DNA from: an uncultured Lachnospiraceae bacterium
Lineage (GTDB): Bacteria; Bacillota; Clostridia; Lachnospirales; Lachnospiraceae
DNA length: 61,441 nt
Assembly (NCBI GenBank): GCA_947576945.1
Contig: CANPTH010000018.1
Span: 1-61,441, forward strand
Direction: 5' to 3'
This document shows positions 52,737 through 61,338 of this stretch, piece after piece (within the stretch, counting starts at the first letter, position 1; each line of letters begins with the position of its first letter). Below the pieces are notes generated by a model. It saw nothing but the letters and a program-made list of their open reading frames with translations. It was not told where the DNA came from and ran no database searches. The translations under genes and the position numbers were made by a program.

Positions 52737-52781
52737 ATGTTACTTACTGCAATTACTTCAGGTAACAACACAGACCTATGA
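52737..52781 (+). other. 14-codon leader ORF coupled to metF
   Basis: AAAGGA three bases before ATG 52737 opens MLLTAITSGNNTDL and stops at TGA 52779-52781, overlapping the metF ATG (ATGA). metF itself lacks a good SD, so translation probably depends on this ORF. The rest of the 250-base gap to moxR shows no riboswitch that I can recognise. Confidence 0.6.
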
Positions 52782-53632
52782 CACAACCTACGAGCAAGAA
52801 CAAAACCGGACTCTCTTTCGAAGTGTTCCCACCTAAGAAAGATGATGAATTCGACAACGTCTATCCCATTCTGCAGCAGCTGGCGGCACTGCATCCTGAC
52901 TTTATCAGCTGTACTTACGGTGCAGGCGGCTCACGGGCAGGCAAGACCATCGAAATCACTTCCTATATCCAACAGCAGCTGCACATAGACGCCATCGCTC
53001 ATATCACCTGCGTCGGTTTCACAAGAGAGGATCTGCACAGGAATTGTGAAGCCCTGAAAGAAGCCGGCGTCAGCCACGTACTTGCACTGCGCGGTGACAG
53101 GCCGCTTTCCATGAGCGACGAACAGTTTGATAACCGTGAATTCTACTATGCCGCTGACCTGGTGCGTCACTTAAAGGAACATACGAACCTGCAGATTTCC
53201 GGCGCCTGTTATCCGGAGAAACATTTTGAAGCGCCAAGCCTGGAAGAAGACCTGCGGCATCTTAAAGAAAAGGTAGAGGCCGGCGTTACTTCCCTGGTCT
53301 CCCAGATGTTCTTCGACAACACCTTTTTCTACCGTTTCCTTGATCAGGTTCGCACCATGGGAATCGATATTCCCATCCACGCCGGCATTATGCCCATCAC
53401 CACCGCCAAACAGCTGGGCACTACCGTATCCCTTTCCGGCTCTTCCGTTCCAAAAGCGTTGGCCGACATCATAGCTGTCTACGGCGACGACAAGGAGGAT
53501 ATGCGCAAGGCCGGCATAGATTACGCGGTGCGCCAGATCCGCGATCTGAGAGAACACGGCGTGGATGGGATTCACATCTATTCCATGAACAAGGTAAAGA
53601 CCACGACGGAGATTTGTCGTCAATTACAGTAA
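52778..53632 (+). CDS. metF: Methylenetetrahydrofolate reductase
   Basis: MetF reduces 5,10-methylene-THF to 5-methyl-THF for methionine synthesis or the acetyl-CoA pathway. The 284-residue TIM barrel has the family start LSFEVFPPKKDDEF, followed by FISCTYGAGGS, HVLALRGDRP and GACYPEKH. There is no C-terminal extension, as in bacterial MetF. The start overlaps the stop of a 14-codon leader ORF. The mntR-like gene follows after 88 bases. No acsE or metV is adjacent. Confidence 0.95.
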   Translation: MTQPTSKNKTGLSFEVFPPKKDDEFDNVYPILQQLAALHPDFISCTYGAGGSRAGKTIEITSYIQQQLHIDAIAHITCVGFTREDLHRNCEALKEAGVSHVLALRGDRPLSMSDEQFDNREFYYAADLVRHLKEHTNLQISGACYPEKHFEAPSLEEDLRHLKEKVEAGVTSLVSQMFFDNTFFYRFLDQVRTMGIDIPIHAGIMPITTAKQLGTTVSLSGSSVPKALADIIAVYGDDKEDMRKAGIDYAVRQIRDLREHGVDGIHIYSMNKVKTTTEICRQLQ

Positions 53633-53720
53633 AATTGAAGGAACATAAGAACTGTTCCCCGCCGGACGACAGACGTTTTTATCGCATAACAGCTTCTTTC
53701 CGAAAAGGAGACGTAATACA

Positions 53721-54113
53721 ATGAGCTATATCAAACACAAATCCGAAGAATCACTTGAGGATTATCTTGAAACAATCCTTATCCTGAGCAAACGTCATTC
53801 TGTCGTGCGCTCCATTGACGTGGCCGCCGAGCTGAATTTTTCCAAACCAAGTGTAAGCGTTGCCATGAAAAATCTGAAAAACCGCAAATACATCACTGTT
53901 TCTGAGGACGGTTATCTCCATTTGACGGACGAAGGCCGTAAAATTGCGGAAAACGTCTACGAACGCCATACTCTGTTGACAGACTGGCTGGTTCATCTGG
54001 GCGTTAATCCCGAAATTGCCGCGCACGACGCCTGCAAAATGGAACATGACATCACCCCCGAAAGCTATGAAGCAATGAAAAAATGTATTCTGACCATTCT
54101 GGGGCGTAATTGA
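53721..54113 (+). CDS. DtxR/MntR family metal-dependent transcriptional regulator
   Basis: A 130-residue metalloregulator: winged helix (about 10-70, SIDVAAELNFSKPSVSVAM) and a dimerisation domain (about 71-130), without the SH3 domain of DtxR. By alignment to MntR the likely ligands are D14, E17, H83, C105, E108 and H109 (HDACKMEHDI). Cysteine at the MntR Glu99 position is the DtxR-like choice, while D14 is the manganese-like one, so iron or manganese cannot be decided. AAAGGAG precedes the ATG. No transporter gene is adjacent. Confidence 0.9.
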   Translation: MSYIKHKSEESLEDYLETILILSKRHSVVRSIDVAAELNFSKPSVSVAMKNLKNRKYITVSEDGYLHLTDEGRKIAENVYERHTLLTDWLVHLGVNPEIAAHDACKMEHDITPESYEAMKKCILTILGRN

Positions 54114-54144
54114 AAAACGGCGTATGGTATAATCTCCATACGCC
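54112..54144 (-). terminator. gpsA terminator
   Basis: On the minus strand GGCGTATGG pairs with CCATACGCC (54136-54144 with 54119-54127), followed by GTTTTTC. It starts right at the mntR stop and may work in both directions. Confidence 0.85.
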
Positions 54145-54175
54145 AAATTGCTCATCAGAGAATTTATTCAACCTT
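54145..54175 (-). repeat. 31-bp fragment of the dispersed hairpin repeat
   Basis: AAATTGCTCATCAGAG and the following 15 bases are identical to part of copy A (within 48618-48650). It lies between the gpsA stop and the gpsA terminator, truncated at the terminator stem. Confidence 0.8.
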
Positions 54176-54178
54176 CTC

Positions 54179-55186
54179 TTACCATGGCAGCAGCGGATTC
54201 TCAATCTTCTTATCCCGCAGCATCAGATTCTTCACGGCCTCGTCTGCCAGCTGTCCTTCAAACAAAACCGCGTTAACCTGCTCTATGATCGGCAGCTGTA
54301 CATCATACTTCCTGGCCAGTCCCATAGCAGCTTTGGCAGAATACACGCCTTCCACCACCATTTTCACCTCGTCCATAGCCTGTTTCATCGTGTATCCCTG
54401 TCCGATCAGGATGCCGGCCCGACGATTGCGGGAATGCATGGAAGCACAGGTCACAATCAGATCTCCAATACCTGTCAGCCCGCAGAATGTCTCAAACCTG
54501 CCGCCCATAGCCACGCCCAGTCTGGCAATCTCGGTAATGCCTCTGGTGATCAGCGCAGCCTTCGTATTATCCCCGTAGCCCAGACCGTCAGCGATACCCG
54601 CCGCCAAAGCCACTACATTCTTCAGCGCCGCACCCAGTTCGATACCCAGCACATCCGGGCTGATATAGACACGGAACACTTCATTCATAAAAATGTTCTG
54701 CAAATATTCCGCCGTCTCCTTATCTTTGGCCCCCACAACGATGGTAGTAGGGATTCCTCTGCCTACTTCTTCCGCATGGGAAGGTCCGGAAAGCACTGCC
54801 ACATTGGCCTGCGGAATCTCTTCTTCTATGATCTGGGAAAGAGTGAGCAGTGTTTTCTCCTCGATGCCCTTGGCCACATTGACAATCACCTGTCCCTCTT
54901 TTACCAGAGATGCCATGCTGTGGGATGTGCTTCTCGTATAAGGCGACGGCACTGCCAGCACCATCACTTCCGCTCCTTTGACCGCCTGCTCTAAGTCTGT
55001 TGTAAATACCATATCTTCCGACAGTCTTACTCCCGGCAGCTTGTCTTTATGTTCATGTTCCTTTTGCAGCATCTTAATCTCCGCCTCTATAGCGGACCAT
55101 ACCGTCACCTGGTGCCCGTTCTTATGCAGCAGCACTGCCAGCGCGATCCCCCAGCTGCCGGCGCCTATGATACTGATGTCAGCCAT
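54179..55186 (-). CDS. gpsA: Glycerol-3-phosphate dehydrogenase [NAD(P)+]
   Basis: GpsA makes sn-glycerol-3-phosphate from dihydroxyacetone phosphate for phospholipids. The 335-residue protein begins MADISIIGAGSWGIAL with the Rossmann glycine motif; the catalytic lysine lies in ALKNVVALAAG, with GLTGIGDLIVTC downstream. GGAGG seven bases before ATG 55186 fixes the start. It is last in der-plsY-gpsA, so it feeds its product to PlsY in the same operon. Confidence 0.96.
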   Translation of the reverse strand: MADISIIGAGSWGIALAVLLHKNGHQVTVWSAIEAEIKMLQKEHEHKDKLPGVRLSEDMVFTTDLEQAVKGAEVMVLAVPSPYTRSTSHSMASLVKEGQVIVNVAKGIEEKTLLTLSQIIEEEIPQANVAVLSGPSHAEEVGRGIPTTIVVGAKDKETAEYLQNIFMNEVFRVYISPDVLGIELGAALKNVVALAAGIADGLGYGDNTKAALITRGITEIARLGVAMGGRFETFCGLTGIGDLIVTCASMHSRNRRAGILIGQGYTMKQAMDEVKMVVEGVYSAKAAMGLARKYDVQLPIIEQVNAVLFEGQLADEAVKNLMLRDKKIENPLLPW

Positions 55187-55253
55187 CTTATTTCCTCCGT
55201 TCTTTCTGTGCATTATATCCTTTCACATTAAAAAGCACCTTTTAACACCATGA

Positions 55254-55904
55254 TCAATCACCCTTATTCTTATGGGTAAGATATGTCTTGCGCTCTGTTC
55301 CGTCAAGCAGCCTCTTAATATTGTCCTTATGCTTATAATACGCCATGACCGTCAAAAAAGCGGCCACCACATACATCTCGTTAAGGGCTGCCTGCGGCAT
55401 GCCAAAAATTCCCAGCTGTCCCAATACCACCAGCTCGGTCATAAATCCGGCATAGACAAGCAGCGATCCCAGCGACACATAATGAGTCGTAAAAAAGGTG
55501 CCGAAAAACAGCAGCACTCCCATCGGGATCAAATACGGATGAAAAGAAAGGATCATCCCCGCTGTCGCCGCGATACCTTTTCCCCCTTTGAAATGCAGGT
55601 AAAAAGGAAAATTATGCCCCAGAATCGCGCCCGCCGCCGCATAGATCTTCAGAAGATAGATCTCGTCGGCATGGGAATTCCGAAATAACAGATTCGTCAG
55701 CACAATGGCCAGGATGCATTTCATGATATCCCCAAGCAGAACAATCAGTCCCGCCTTCGTTCCCAGCGTACGCAGCGTATTTGTCGTTCCCGCATTCCCG
55801 CTGCCGTAATTCCTGATATCAATGCCATGCAGCTTTCCATAAAGGTAAGCCGTCTGAAACAGTCCAAATACATATCCGATCACCAAACATATAGCTCGTT
55901 CCAC
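55254..55904 (-). CDS. plsY: Glycerol-3-phosphate acyltransferase PlsY
   Basis: PlsY transfers an acyl group from acyl-phosphate to glycerol-3-phosphate. The 216-residue polytopic protein shows motif 1 GSGNAGTTN, motif 2 GHNFPFYLHFKGGKG and about five membrane segments. It starts with GTG two bases after the der stop, its SD lying in the end of der. Acyl-phosphate can come from FakA/DegV, both in this window, or from PlsX. The C-terminal tail is longer and more basic than usual. Confidence 0.95.
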   Translation of the reverse strand: MERAICLVIGYVFGLFQTAYLYGKLHGIDIRNYGSGNAGTTNTLRTLGTKAGLIVLLGDIMKCILAIVLTNLLFRNSHADEIYLLKIYAAAGAILGHNFPFYLHFKGGKGIAATAGMILSFHPYLIPMGVLLFFGTFFTTHYVSLGSLLVYAGFMTELVVLGQLGIFGMPQAALNEMYVVAAFLTVMAYYKHKDNIKRLLDGTERKTYLTHKNKGD

Positions 55905-55906
55905 TT

Positions 55907-57244
55907 TTACCTGTTTTCCTTTCTCTCGCGAATGATAAATTTAAGCGGCGTTCCCACAAACCCAAAAGTCTCCCTGATCTGATTTTCCAAATATCTTGTA
56001 TAGGAAAAATGCATCAATTCTTTATCGTTTACAAATATGACAAAGGTAGGTGGTTTAACTGCAGCCTGCGTAATGTAATACAGGCGAAGCCTTTTGCCCT
56101 TATCGGACGGCGGCTGCTGCAGGGCCACGGCCTCAGCCATGATCTCATTGAGCACACCCGTTGCCACCCGCATGGAATGATTCTCGCTGACCACATCAAT
56201 CAGGTCAAACAGCCTGCCCAGCCGCTGTCCGGTCACTGCCGAGATAAAGATCAATTCCGCATAGGTCATAAAAGAGAGTACCTGCCGCACCTTCTGCGTA
56301 AATTCATTAACCGTCTTATTGTCTTTCTCGATAGCATCCCACTTATTGACTGCTATGATGATCGCCTTGCCGCGGTCATGAGCAATGCCTGCGATCTTGG
56401 CATCCTGCTCTGTCACGCCTTCCGTTGCGTCGATCACCAGTACCACGATATCAGCCCGCTCCACAGCTGCCACCGTCCGAATGATCATATAACGCTCCAA
56501 CTCTTCTTTAATCTTATTCTTTCTGCGCAGTCCGGCCGTGTCGATAAAGACATATTCTTTCTTGTTATGGGTAATCTCCGTGTCGATGGCATCCCGGGTA
56601 GTCCCCGCCACGTCTGAAACGATTACCCGATTTTCCCCGATCAGTTTATTGATGATCGATGATTTGCCTACATTGGGCTTGCCGACTATGGCCACTTTCG
56701 TGCGCTCATCCTCCTCTTCAGCAGCCGCTTCCCTGTCGAAATGAGACGTAACCTCGTCCAACAGCTCGCCAAATCCCAGCTTATTTACCGAAGAGATGGA
56801 AAAAGGTTCTCCAATGCCCAGATTATAAAACTCATAGACATCCGCCATATACTTCCTGAAATCATCTACCTTGTTGACCGCCAGCACCACCGGCTTCTGC
56901 GAACGGCGCAACATATCCGCCACCTTGGAATCCGCATCCACCAGTCCTTGCTTCACATCCACCATAAAAACGATCACATCCGCCGTATCGATGGCAATCT
57001 GCGCCTGCTCCCGCATCTGGGAGAGTATGATGTCCTTGCTCTCCGGCTCGATACCGCCCGTATCGATCAACGTAAAGTTCATATCCAGCCAGGAGACATC
57101 CGCATAGATCCGGTCTCGCGTGATCCCCGGCGTATCTTTGACGATGGATATATTCTCGCCCGCCAATGCATTGAACAACGTGGATTTGCCTACATTGGGC
57201 CTTCCCACAATGGCCACGATCGGCTTGGTCTTCTTCTTACTCAT
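55907..57244 (-). CDS. der: GTPase Der (EngA)
   Basis: Der is a double GTPase needed for 50S subunit maturation. The first G domain has GRPNVGKST (about 14-22) and DTPG; the second has [13 protein letters not shown] and NKWD; a KH-like C-terminal domain follows. The start is ATG 57244 ([14 protein letters not shown]) with GGAG eight bases upstream; an open frame to 57265 is not coding. It heads der-plsY-gpsA, a common Firmicute order. Its leader holds three strong hairpins (57265-57367). Confidence 0.96.
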   Translation of the reverse strand: MSKKKTKPIVAIVGRPNVGKSTLFNALAGENISIVKDTPGITRDRIYADVSWLDMNFTLIDTGGIEPESKDIILSQMREQAQIAIDTADVIVFMVDVKQGLVDADSKVADMLRRSQKPVVLAVNKVDDFRKYMADVYEFYNLGIGEPFSISSVNKLGFGELLDEVTSHFDREAAAEEEDERTKVAIVGKPNVGKSSIINKLIGENRVIVSDVAGTTRDAIDTEITHNKKEYVFIDTAGLRRKNKIKEELERYMIIRTVAAVERADIVVLVIDATEGVTEQDAKIAGIAHDRGKAIIIAVNKWDAIEKDNKTVNEFTQKVRQVLSFMTYAELIFISAVTGQRLGRLFDLIDVVSENHSMRVATGVLNEIMAEAVALQQPPSDKGKRLRLYYITQAAVKPPTFVIFVNDKELMHFSYTRYLENQIRETFGFVGTPLKFIIRERKENR

Positions 57245-57264
57245 ATAACACGCTCCATTTCCCA

Positions 57265-57367
57265 AAAGTAAATTTGCACTGCAAATTTACTTTGCGAGAT
57301 TCGCTTCGCGAACTCATAACATCCAATTTGCCTATAGTAAACGACATTAGAAATTTCGTTTACTATA
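57265..57367 (-). repeat. Three consecutive hairpins in the der leader
   Basis: 57265-57293: 14-base arms AAAGTAAATTTGCA/TGCAAATTTACTTT with one base between. 57296-57315: GAGATTCGC/GCGAACTC. 57333-57367: TATAGTAAACGA/TCGTTTACTATA. They fill the spacer between the DUF512 stop and der. No strong U-run is present on the minus strand. Confidence 0.8.
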
Positions 57368-57379
57368 ACACACGGGCTT

Positions 57380-58711
57380 TCAACGCCCCAGCACTGCATA
57401 TACAAAATCGTGCCCGCTTGATTTTACAATATCTACCTTAACTTGTAAAGCTTTTTCCATATCCCCGACCGTAACGTCATCCAGGAAGTAATCTTCTCCG
57501 CTTCGCAGCACGTTCTGCGGCAGCAAAATACGTTCTCCCAGCTCCCTGCCCCGCAGCTGACGGATAATATCCTGTCCTGTCAGCAGGCCCGATACCGTAA
57601 TCTGTTCACCGAAAAATTCATTGGCAATGGCATACACATGGATCTGCAGCGCCGGAAACCGCTCACACAGCTGTCGAACCATATCCTGTAGAAAAGGATA
57701 GGCCAGTTTGCCGGTCACCACCGACAGTTCACCTGCACAGCCTGCGTACCGTGTCTGGTCCTGCTCATCCAATGCTTCCATAGCTTCCGCAAATTCTGTC
57801 AACAGCAGCCGCAGCATCCCCACGCCGTTCTCCAGCTGCAGATACCCGTCGTAACGTTTTTCCTCCGGCAGCGGCTCCCCTGCCAGCACATACCACTCGT
57901 CTGAAGCATGTACGAAGTGCAGTCCATACTGCGGATAAAGTTCCTCCTGCCATTTGTGGATGCACTGCAGCACTTCCCGTGCATCCTCCCTCGTAAAAGG
58001 CTCCAGCGGATACAACCCTTCCCGGTATTTTGACAAGCCCACCGGTACCACCGACACACTCTCCAGATGAGGCAGATACGCCGTCAGATCTGCGATACTC
58101 CTCTCTAACTCCGCCCCGTCATTGACTCCCTTACAAAGAACGATCTGTCCGTTCATGGTGATTCCCGCCTCATACAGCTTCCGCACCTGCATAAGCGCCT
58201 GCCCGGCAAACCGGTTATGCAGCATCATACAGCGAAGGTCCGGATTTGTAGTCTGAAAAGAGATATTGATCGGCGACAGATGATAGCGGATAATCCGCTC
58301 CACATCCTCATCCGACATATTCGTCAATGTCACATAATTCCCCTGCAGAAATGAGAGTCTTGCGTCGTCATCCTTAAAGTACAGCGTTTCCCGCATGCCC
58401 TTCGGCATCTGATCAATAAAACAGAAAATACATTTATTATGGCAGGAACGGTAATCATCCATCAGCCCATTCTCAAACTCAATTCCCAGATCCTCATCAT
58501 ATTCCTTATCAATCTCCAACAGCCATTCCTCGCCATCGGTCCGACGGATCAGCGCCTCGATATACTCGTCCTGTACCAGATACTGATAATCAAAAATATC
58601 CTTAATCTCCTGTCCGTTTATCTTCAGCAGTTCATCTCCCGGCTCCATTCCCAGTTCTTCCGCAATAGAATCCTTAATAATTCTGCTGATCACATGTCTG
58701 GTTTTATGCAT
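57380..58711 (-). CDS. PDZ/radical-SAM DUF512 family protein
   Basis: About 443 residues. N-terminal PDZ-like domain (DSIAEELGMEPGDELLKING), then a radical-SAM-like cluster motif C90-x3-C94-x2-C97 (CHNKCIFCF) with YVTLTNM, then the DUF512 C-terminal domain. The family is widespread in Clostridia and next to der; its reaction is unknown. The start is ATG 58711 behind GGAGG supplied by copy B of the dispersed repeat, the same arrangement as the aldolase gene. Confidence 0.92.
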   Translation of the reverse strand: MHKTRHVISRIIKDSIAEELGMEPGDELLKINGQEIKDIFDYQYLVQDEYIEALIRRTDGEEWLLEIDKEYDEDLGIEFENGLMDDYRSCHNKCIFCFIDQMPKGMRETLYFKDDDARLSFLQGNYVTLTNMSDEDVERIIRYHLSPINISFQTTNPDLRCMMLHNRFAGQALMQVRKLYEAGITMNGQIVLCKGVNDGAELERSIADLTAYLPHLESVSVVPVGLSKYREGLYPLEPFTREDAREVLQCIHKWQEELYPQYGLHFVHASDEWYVLAGEPLPEEKRYDGYLQLENGVGMLRLLLTEFAEAMEALDEQDQTRYAGCAGELSVVTGKLAYPFLQDMVRQLCERFPALQIHVYAIANEFFGEQITVSGLLTGQDIIRQLRGRELGERILLPQNVLRSGEDYFLDDVTVGDMEKALQVKVDIVKSSGHDFVYAVLGR

Positions 58712-58716
58712 TTTTG

Positions 58717-58855
58717 CCTCCATTCCGAAGCGTTTTACGCTGAGGACGCGAGCAGAATTTCAGATTCTGCTCTGCGATCAACAGAGTTTGCGGCTCCGGC
58801 ACAAACTCGCAGTTGAAAAATCAGCACATCAGTGTGATTTTTCAACCTTGCCTCC
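58717..58855 (-). repeat. Dispersed hairpin repeat, copy B, carrying the SD of the DUF512 gene
   Basis: 139 bases bounded by CCTCC at 58717-58721 and 58851-58855. The first 65 bases match copy A with one mismatch, then diverge in sequence but keep the hairpins: GAGTTTG/CAAACTC and GTTGAAAAATCA/TGATTTTTCAAC. Confidence 0.88.
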
Positions 58856-58909
58856 CTGGAAAATCATAGTATATATCCGCGCAGATCCTCCTGTCATCCG
58901 TTTTGTTCC

Positions 58910-59566
58910 TTAAACAGGTTTTTTGTCCGTCCCCGTCTTCCCTGCGTTCTGGTTCAGAAAAGCCACATAATCAAAATCATCCAGATATCTTCTTCTGAAA
59001 AAACGATCCCTGTAATTGATCGTGGTTCCCATTTCTCCTCTTTCCTCAAATCCTTTTATATAGCAGGCCGACCGAAACTCCGGATAACTGACATGCGTAA
59101 AAATAACTTTATTTTCATACGGCAGACTGTCAAAACGCTGCAGTATTTCATAAGTACAGCCATCCTTCTCAGAGCCGACAATAAAAAGGTTATCCCAGTT
59201 GATGCGCTTCTTGCGTTCATTCCATTTTAAAACACCTGCCTCAAATGACTCATAGTGTATAAAATTAACCCGTATATCCCCCAGGATCCCTACCGGACAG
59301 ACAGATTCACCTTTAAACTCTTCAAATTCCTGCCTCATATACCACTGTGGATTTTCAAGCATCTTCACAAAATCCTGCATACCGATCGTCAGGTTGATCG
59401 TAGGCGACAGAAAAGGAAGGCCCATATCATGATAGATAAATGTACCGTTACAATCCGACGCCAGAATAGTAAAATCCCTGTTGGAAAGGCGCCGCTTCTT
59501 TCTTGTTCGATATAATTTCACCTCTTTGTTCTTTATTTCATTTAAGATTCCTGAATATAGTCTCAT
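58910..59566 (-). CDS. DUF1919 family protein
   Basis: A 218-residue protein with the DUF1919 start RDFTILASDCNGTFIYHDMGL and SPTINLTI...DFVKMLENP. Members are encoded in surface-polysaccharide clusters and are thought to act in polysaccharide modification, but no reaction is established. Its ATG at 59566 overlaps the stop of a weak 45-codon frame and has a poor SD. It is downstream of the DUF4874/DUF4832 gene on the same strand. Confidence 0.85.
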   Translation of the reverse strand: MRLYSGILNEIKNKEVKLYRTRKKRRLSNRDFTILASDCNGTFIYHDMGLPFLSPTINLTIGMQDFVKMLENPQWYMRQEFEEFKGESVCPVGILGDIRVNFIHYESFEAGVLKWNERKKRINWDNLFIVGSEKDGCTYEILQRFDSLPYENKVIFTHVSYPEFRSACYIKGFEERGEMGTTINYRDRFFRRRYLDDFDYVAFLNQNAGKTGTDKKPV

Positions 59567-59704
59567 AATAGTCTCATATCCGCCCTGCTCTGCAGCAATA
59601 CAGCAATTATCGTTTTTATTTTTGTGTGCTTTTGATCTTTGGACTTCATGTATAATCTTACCGGTATCCAGGTCAATACCGAAGAATACCTGGCTGCCAT
59701 CACT
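59567..59704 (-). other. In-frame open spacer between the DUF4832 and DUF1919 genes
   Basis: The 46 codons between the TAA at 59705 and the DUF1919 ATG are open in the same frame as both neighbours and read like protein (GSQVFFGIDLDTGKIIHE). A second frame (ATG 59700, 45 codons) ends in the ATGA overlapping DUF1919. Either could be a small gene, a longer DUF1919 N-terminus, or a remnant. Confidence 0.35.
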
Positions 59705-61171
59705 TTAATCTTCTATCTTGTATGATAAATACTGCAGCAGGTCATATATCTCTATCCTTGCTATCCCATAACCAAACTCTCCCATTTCCTGTTCATTCGC
59801 CAGCACAATTCGTTGGCCTGTCTTGGGATAAACAAGAGAAAAAAATACATCATATTCTGTACAAGACAGATCTTTCACATCTATTTCCGCTTTGAGGGAC
59901 AGCAGCTCATCCGACGCATTTCCACCTGTCAGTTGGCGCAGATCCCCACGCAGCCGGCAGGTGAAACTCTCTCCCGACTCTTTGCTGTAAAAAAGCAGAT
60001 CTGCTTCCGTCCTGTCGTAAAGCGGCGCGAAACCGACATTTTTCATATTTATACTGATTTCTACCAGTTCCTCTGAAAGGTCATTCCTCAAATCAACACT
60101 GTCAATCAGCAGACGGTACCCCAGATGCCGCTCTATATAAGTATATCCATCCATACCGCTATAGCAGCCGCTTCCAGTAACTTTCGCACGCTTCCACTTA
60201 TCAAGAACTTCCTGATCATAGCCTTGATTCAGATAGGTTACATGCATTGTTGCCATATCCTTTATCGCATGGTCAAAATCATTGTACGGATTATCATGAA
60301 TGACCTCTCCTCCATTCGGAACAAAGGCGCAAAGCCGCTCCTGAAATATCAGTTCCTCCGTTCTCGAATGAAATTCCCCTTTTCTGTCAGTCTCCTGAAT
60401 CCGATAGGTTCCATAATCACTTTCGTTTCCAAGTATACCATCGTTAAAAAGACTCATACGCACCGCCAGGGAATCCGCTCCAAATTCGGTTTCCGAAATT
60501 TCCGGATATCCGACGATATCACGCCATTGTGAAGGCGTCCTGACTGCAAGATAAGTCGACTGTTCAGTGACACTGCTCAGTTTTCCTGCCAGCCGGCTCC
60601 AATCTTCTTTACCGGTATATTTTGTCCCATTCATTTCACCCCAATTACCGATAAACAAACCCTGCACTACAAATATTTTAGATGAAAACTCCCTCAGTAC
60701 ATACTCCGCCTGTTCCATATGTCTCAGAATAATATCCATTGAATCCGGCTCATACTTCTCAATCTCGCCATGCCAGTCATACAGAAACCGGACAATAATC
60801 TGTTTGTCAAATTCATTCAACATCCGGAACAAAGCCGTCATATTTTTCAGCCCTGCTTCGCTGATCTCACAATCCCGATAATTCTGCAGATTGATTTCGA
60901 TCAATGCCAGACTCGTATTCCTGTCTTTGCTGTAGTAATCCTGTACAAACTGCTCATAATCCGCTTCTTCATCCGTTATCATAAAACAGTACAGGTTATA
61001 AAATCCACGTTCGGGATTGTGTAACTCCCGGACCGATTCCGTAAAACTGTATTTCTCCATCCTGATTCTTTCCCGATAATAATTCATAATTGTGATGCCG
61101 GAAAACACCGCCGCGGTCAACAGCAGGATCAATACTATGCTATAACACATACTCCGCTTTGTTCTGCTCAT
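59705..61171 (-). CDS. DUF4874/DUF4832 surface protein
   Basis: A 488-residue exported protein with an N-terminal membrane anchor (about residues 10-30) and the DUF4874 start NPERGFYNLY. The N-terminal half resembles a TIM-barrel glycosidase (IVRFLYDWHGE, FIGNWGEMNG with a candidate catalytic Glu); the C-terminal DUF4832 domain is beta-rich (GCYSGMDGYTYIERHLGYRL). The family is found near exopolysaccharide genes and is probably a carbohydrate-active enzyme without assigned substrate. It is followed in frame by the DUF1919 region. Confidence 0.85.
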   Translation of the reverse strand: MSRTKRSMCYSIVLILLLTAAVFSGITIMNYYRERIRMEKYSFTESVRELHNPERGFYNLYCFMITDEEADYEQFVQDYYSKDRNTSLALIEINLQNYRDCEISEAGLKNMTALFRMLNEFDKQIIVRFLYDWHGEIEKYEPDSMDIILRHMEQAEYVLREFSSKIFVVQGLFIGNWGEMNGTKYTGKEDWSRLAGKLSSVTEQSTYLAVRTPSQWRDIVGYPEISETEFGADSLAVRMSLFNDGILGNESDYGTYRIQETDRKGEFHSRTEELIFQERLCAFVPNGGEVIHDNPYNDFDHAIKDMATMHVTYLNQGYDQEVLDKWKRAKVTGSGCYSGMDGYTYIERHLGYRLLIDSVDLRNDLSEELVEISINMKNVGFAPLYDRTEADLLFYSKESGESFTCRLRGDLRQLTGGNASDELLSLKAEIDVKDLSCTEYDVFFSLVYPKTGQRIVLANEQEMGEFGYGIARIEIYDLLQYLSYKIED

Positions 61172-61177
61172 ATAACC

Positions 61178-61315
61178 CTACCCATCTAACAACCTGACTC
61201 TGAGTATCACCGCCGGGACGCCGAAGAACATAAACACATATCCTGGCCGGTCAAAACTGTCAAAATAACCTCTGTGTAAACATATCAGCATCCAGTTACC
61301 GCTGTTCAAAAGCAT
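61178..61315 (-). CDS. Possible 45-residue hydrophobic protein or gene remnant
   Basis: A frame from ATG 61315 to TAG 61178 ends six bases before the DUF4874 gene. It reads like the tail of a membrane protein (GYFDSFDRPG, then FMFFGVPAVILRVRLL). No SD is seen and stops lie directly upstream, so it may be the remnant of a larger gene. The remaining bases to the window edge (61369-61441) show nothing. Confidence 0.35.
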   Translation of the reverse strand: MLLNSGNWMLICLHRGYFDSFDRPGYVFMFFGVPAVILRVRLLDG

Positions 61316-61338
61316 AAATCGGCATACAAAATCATTTT

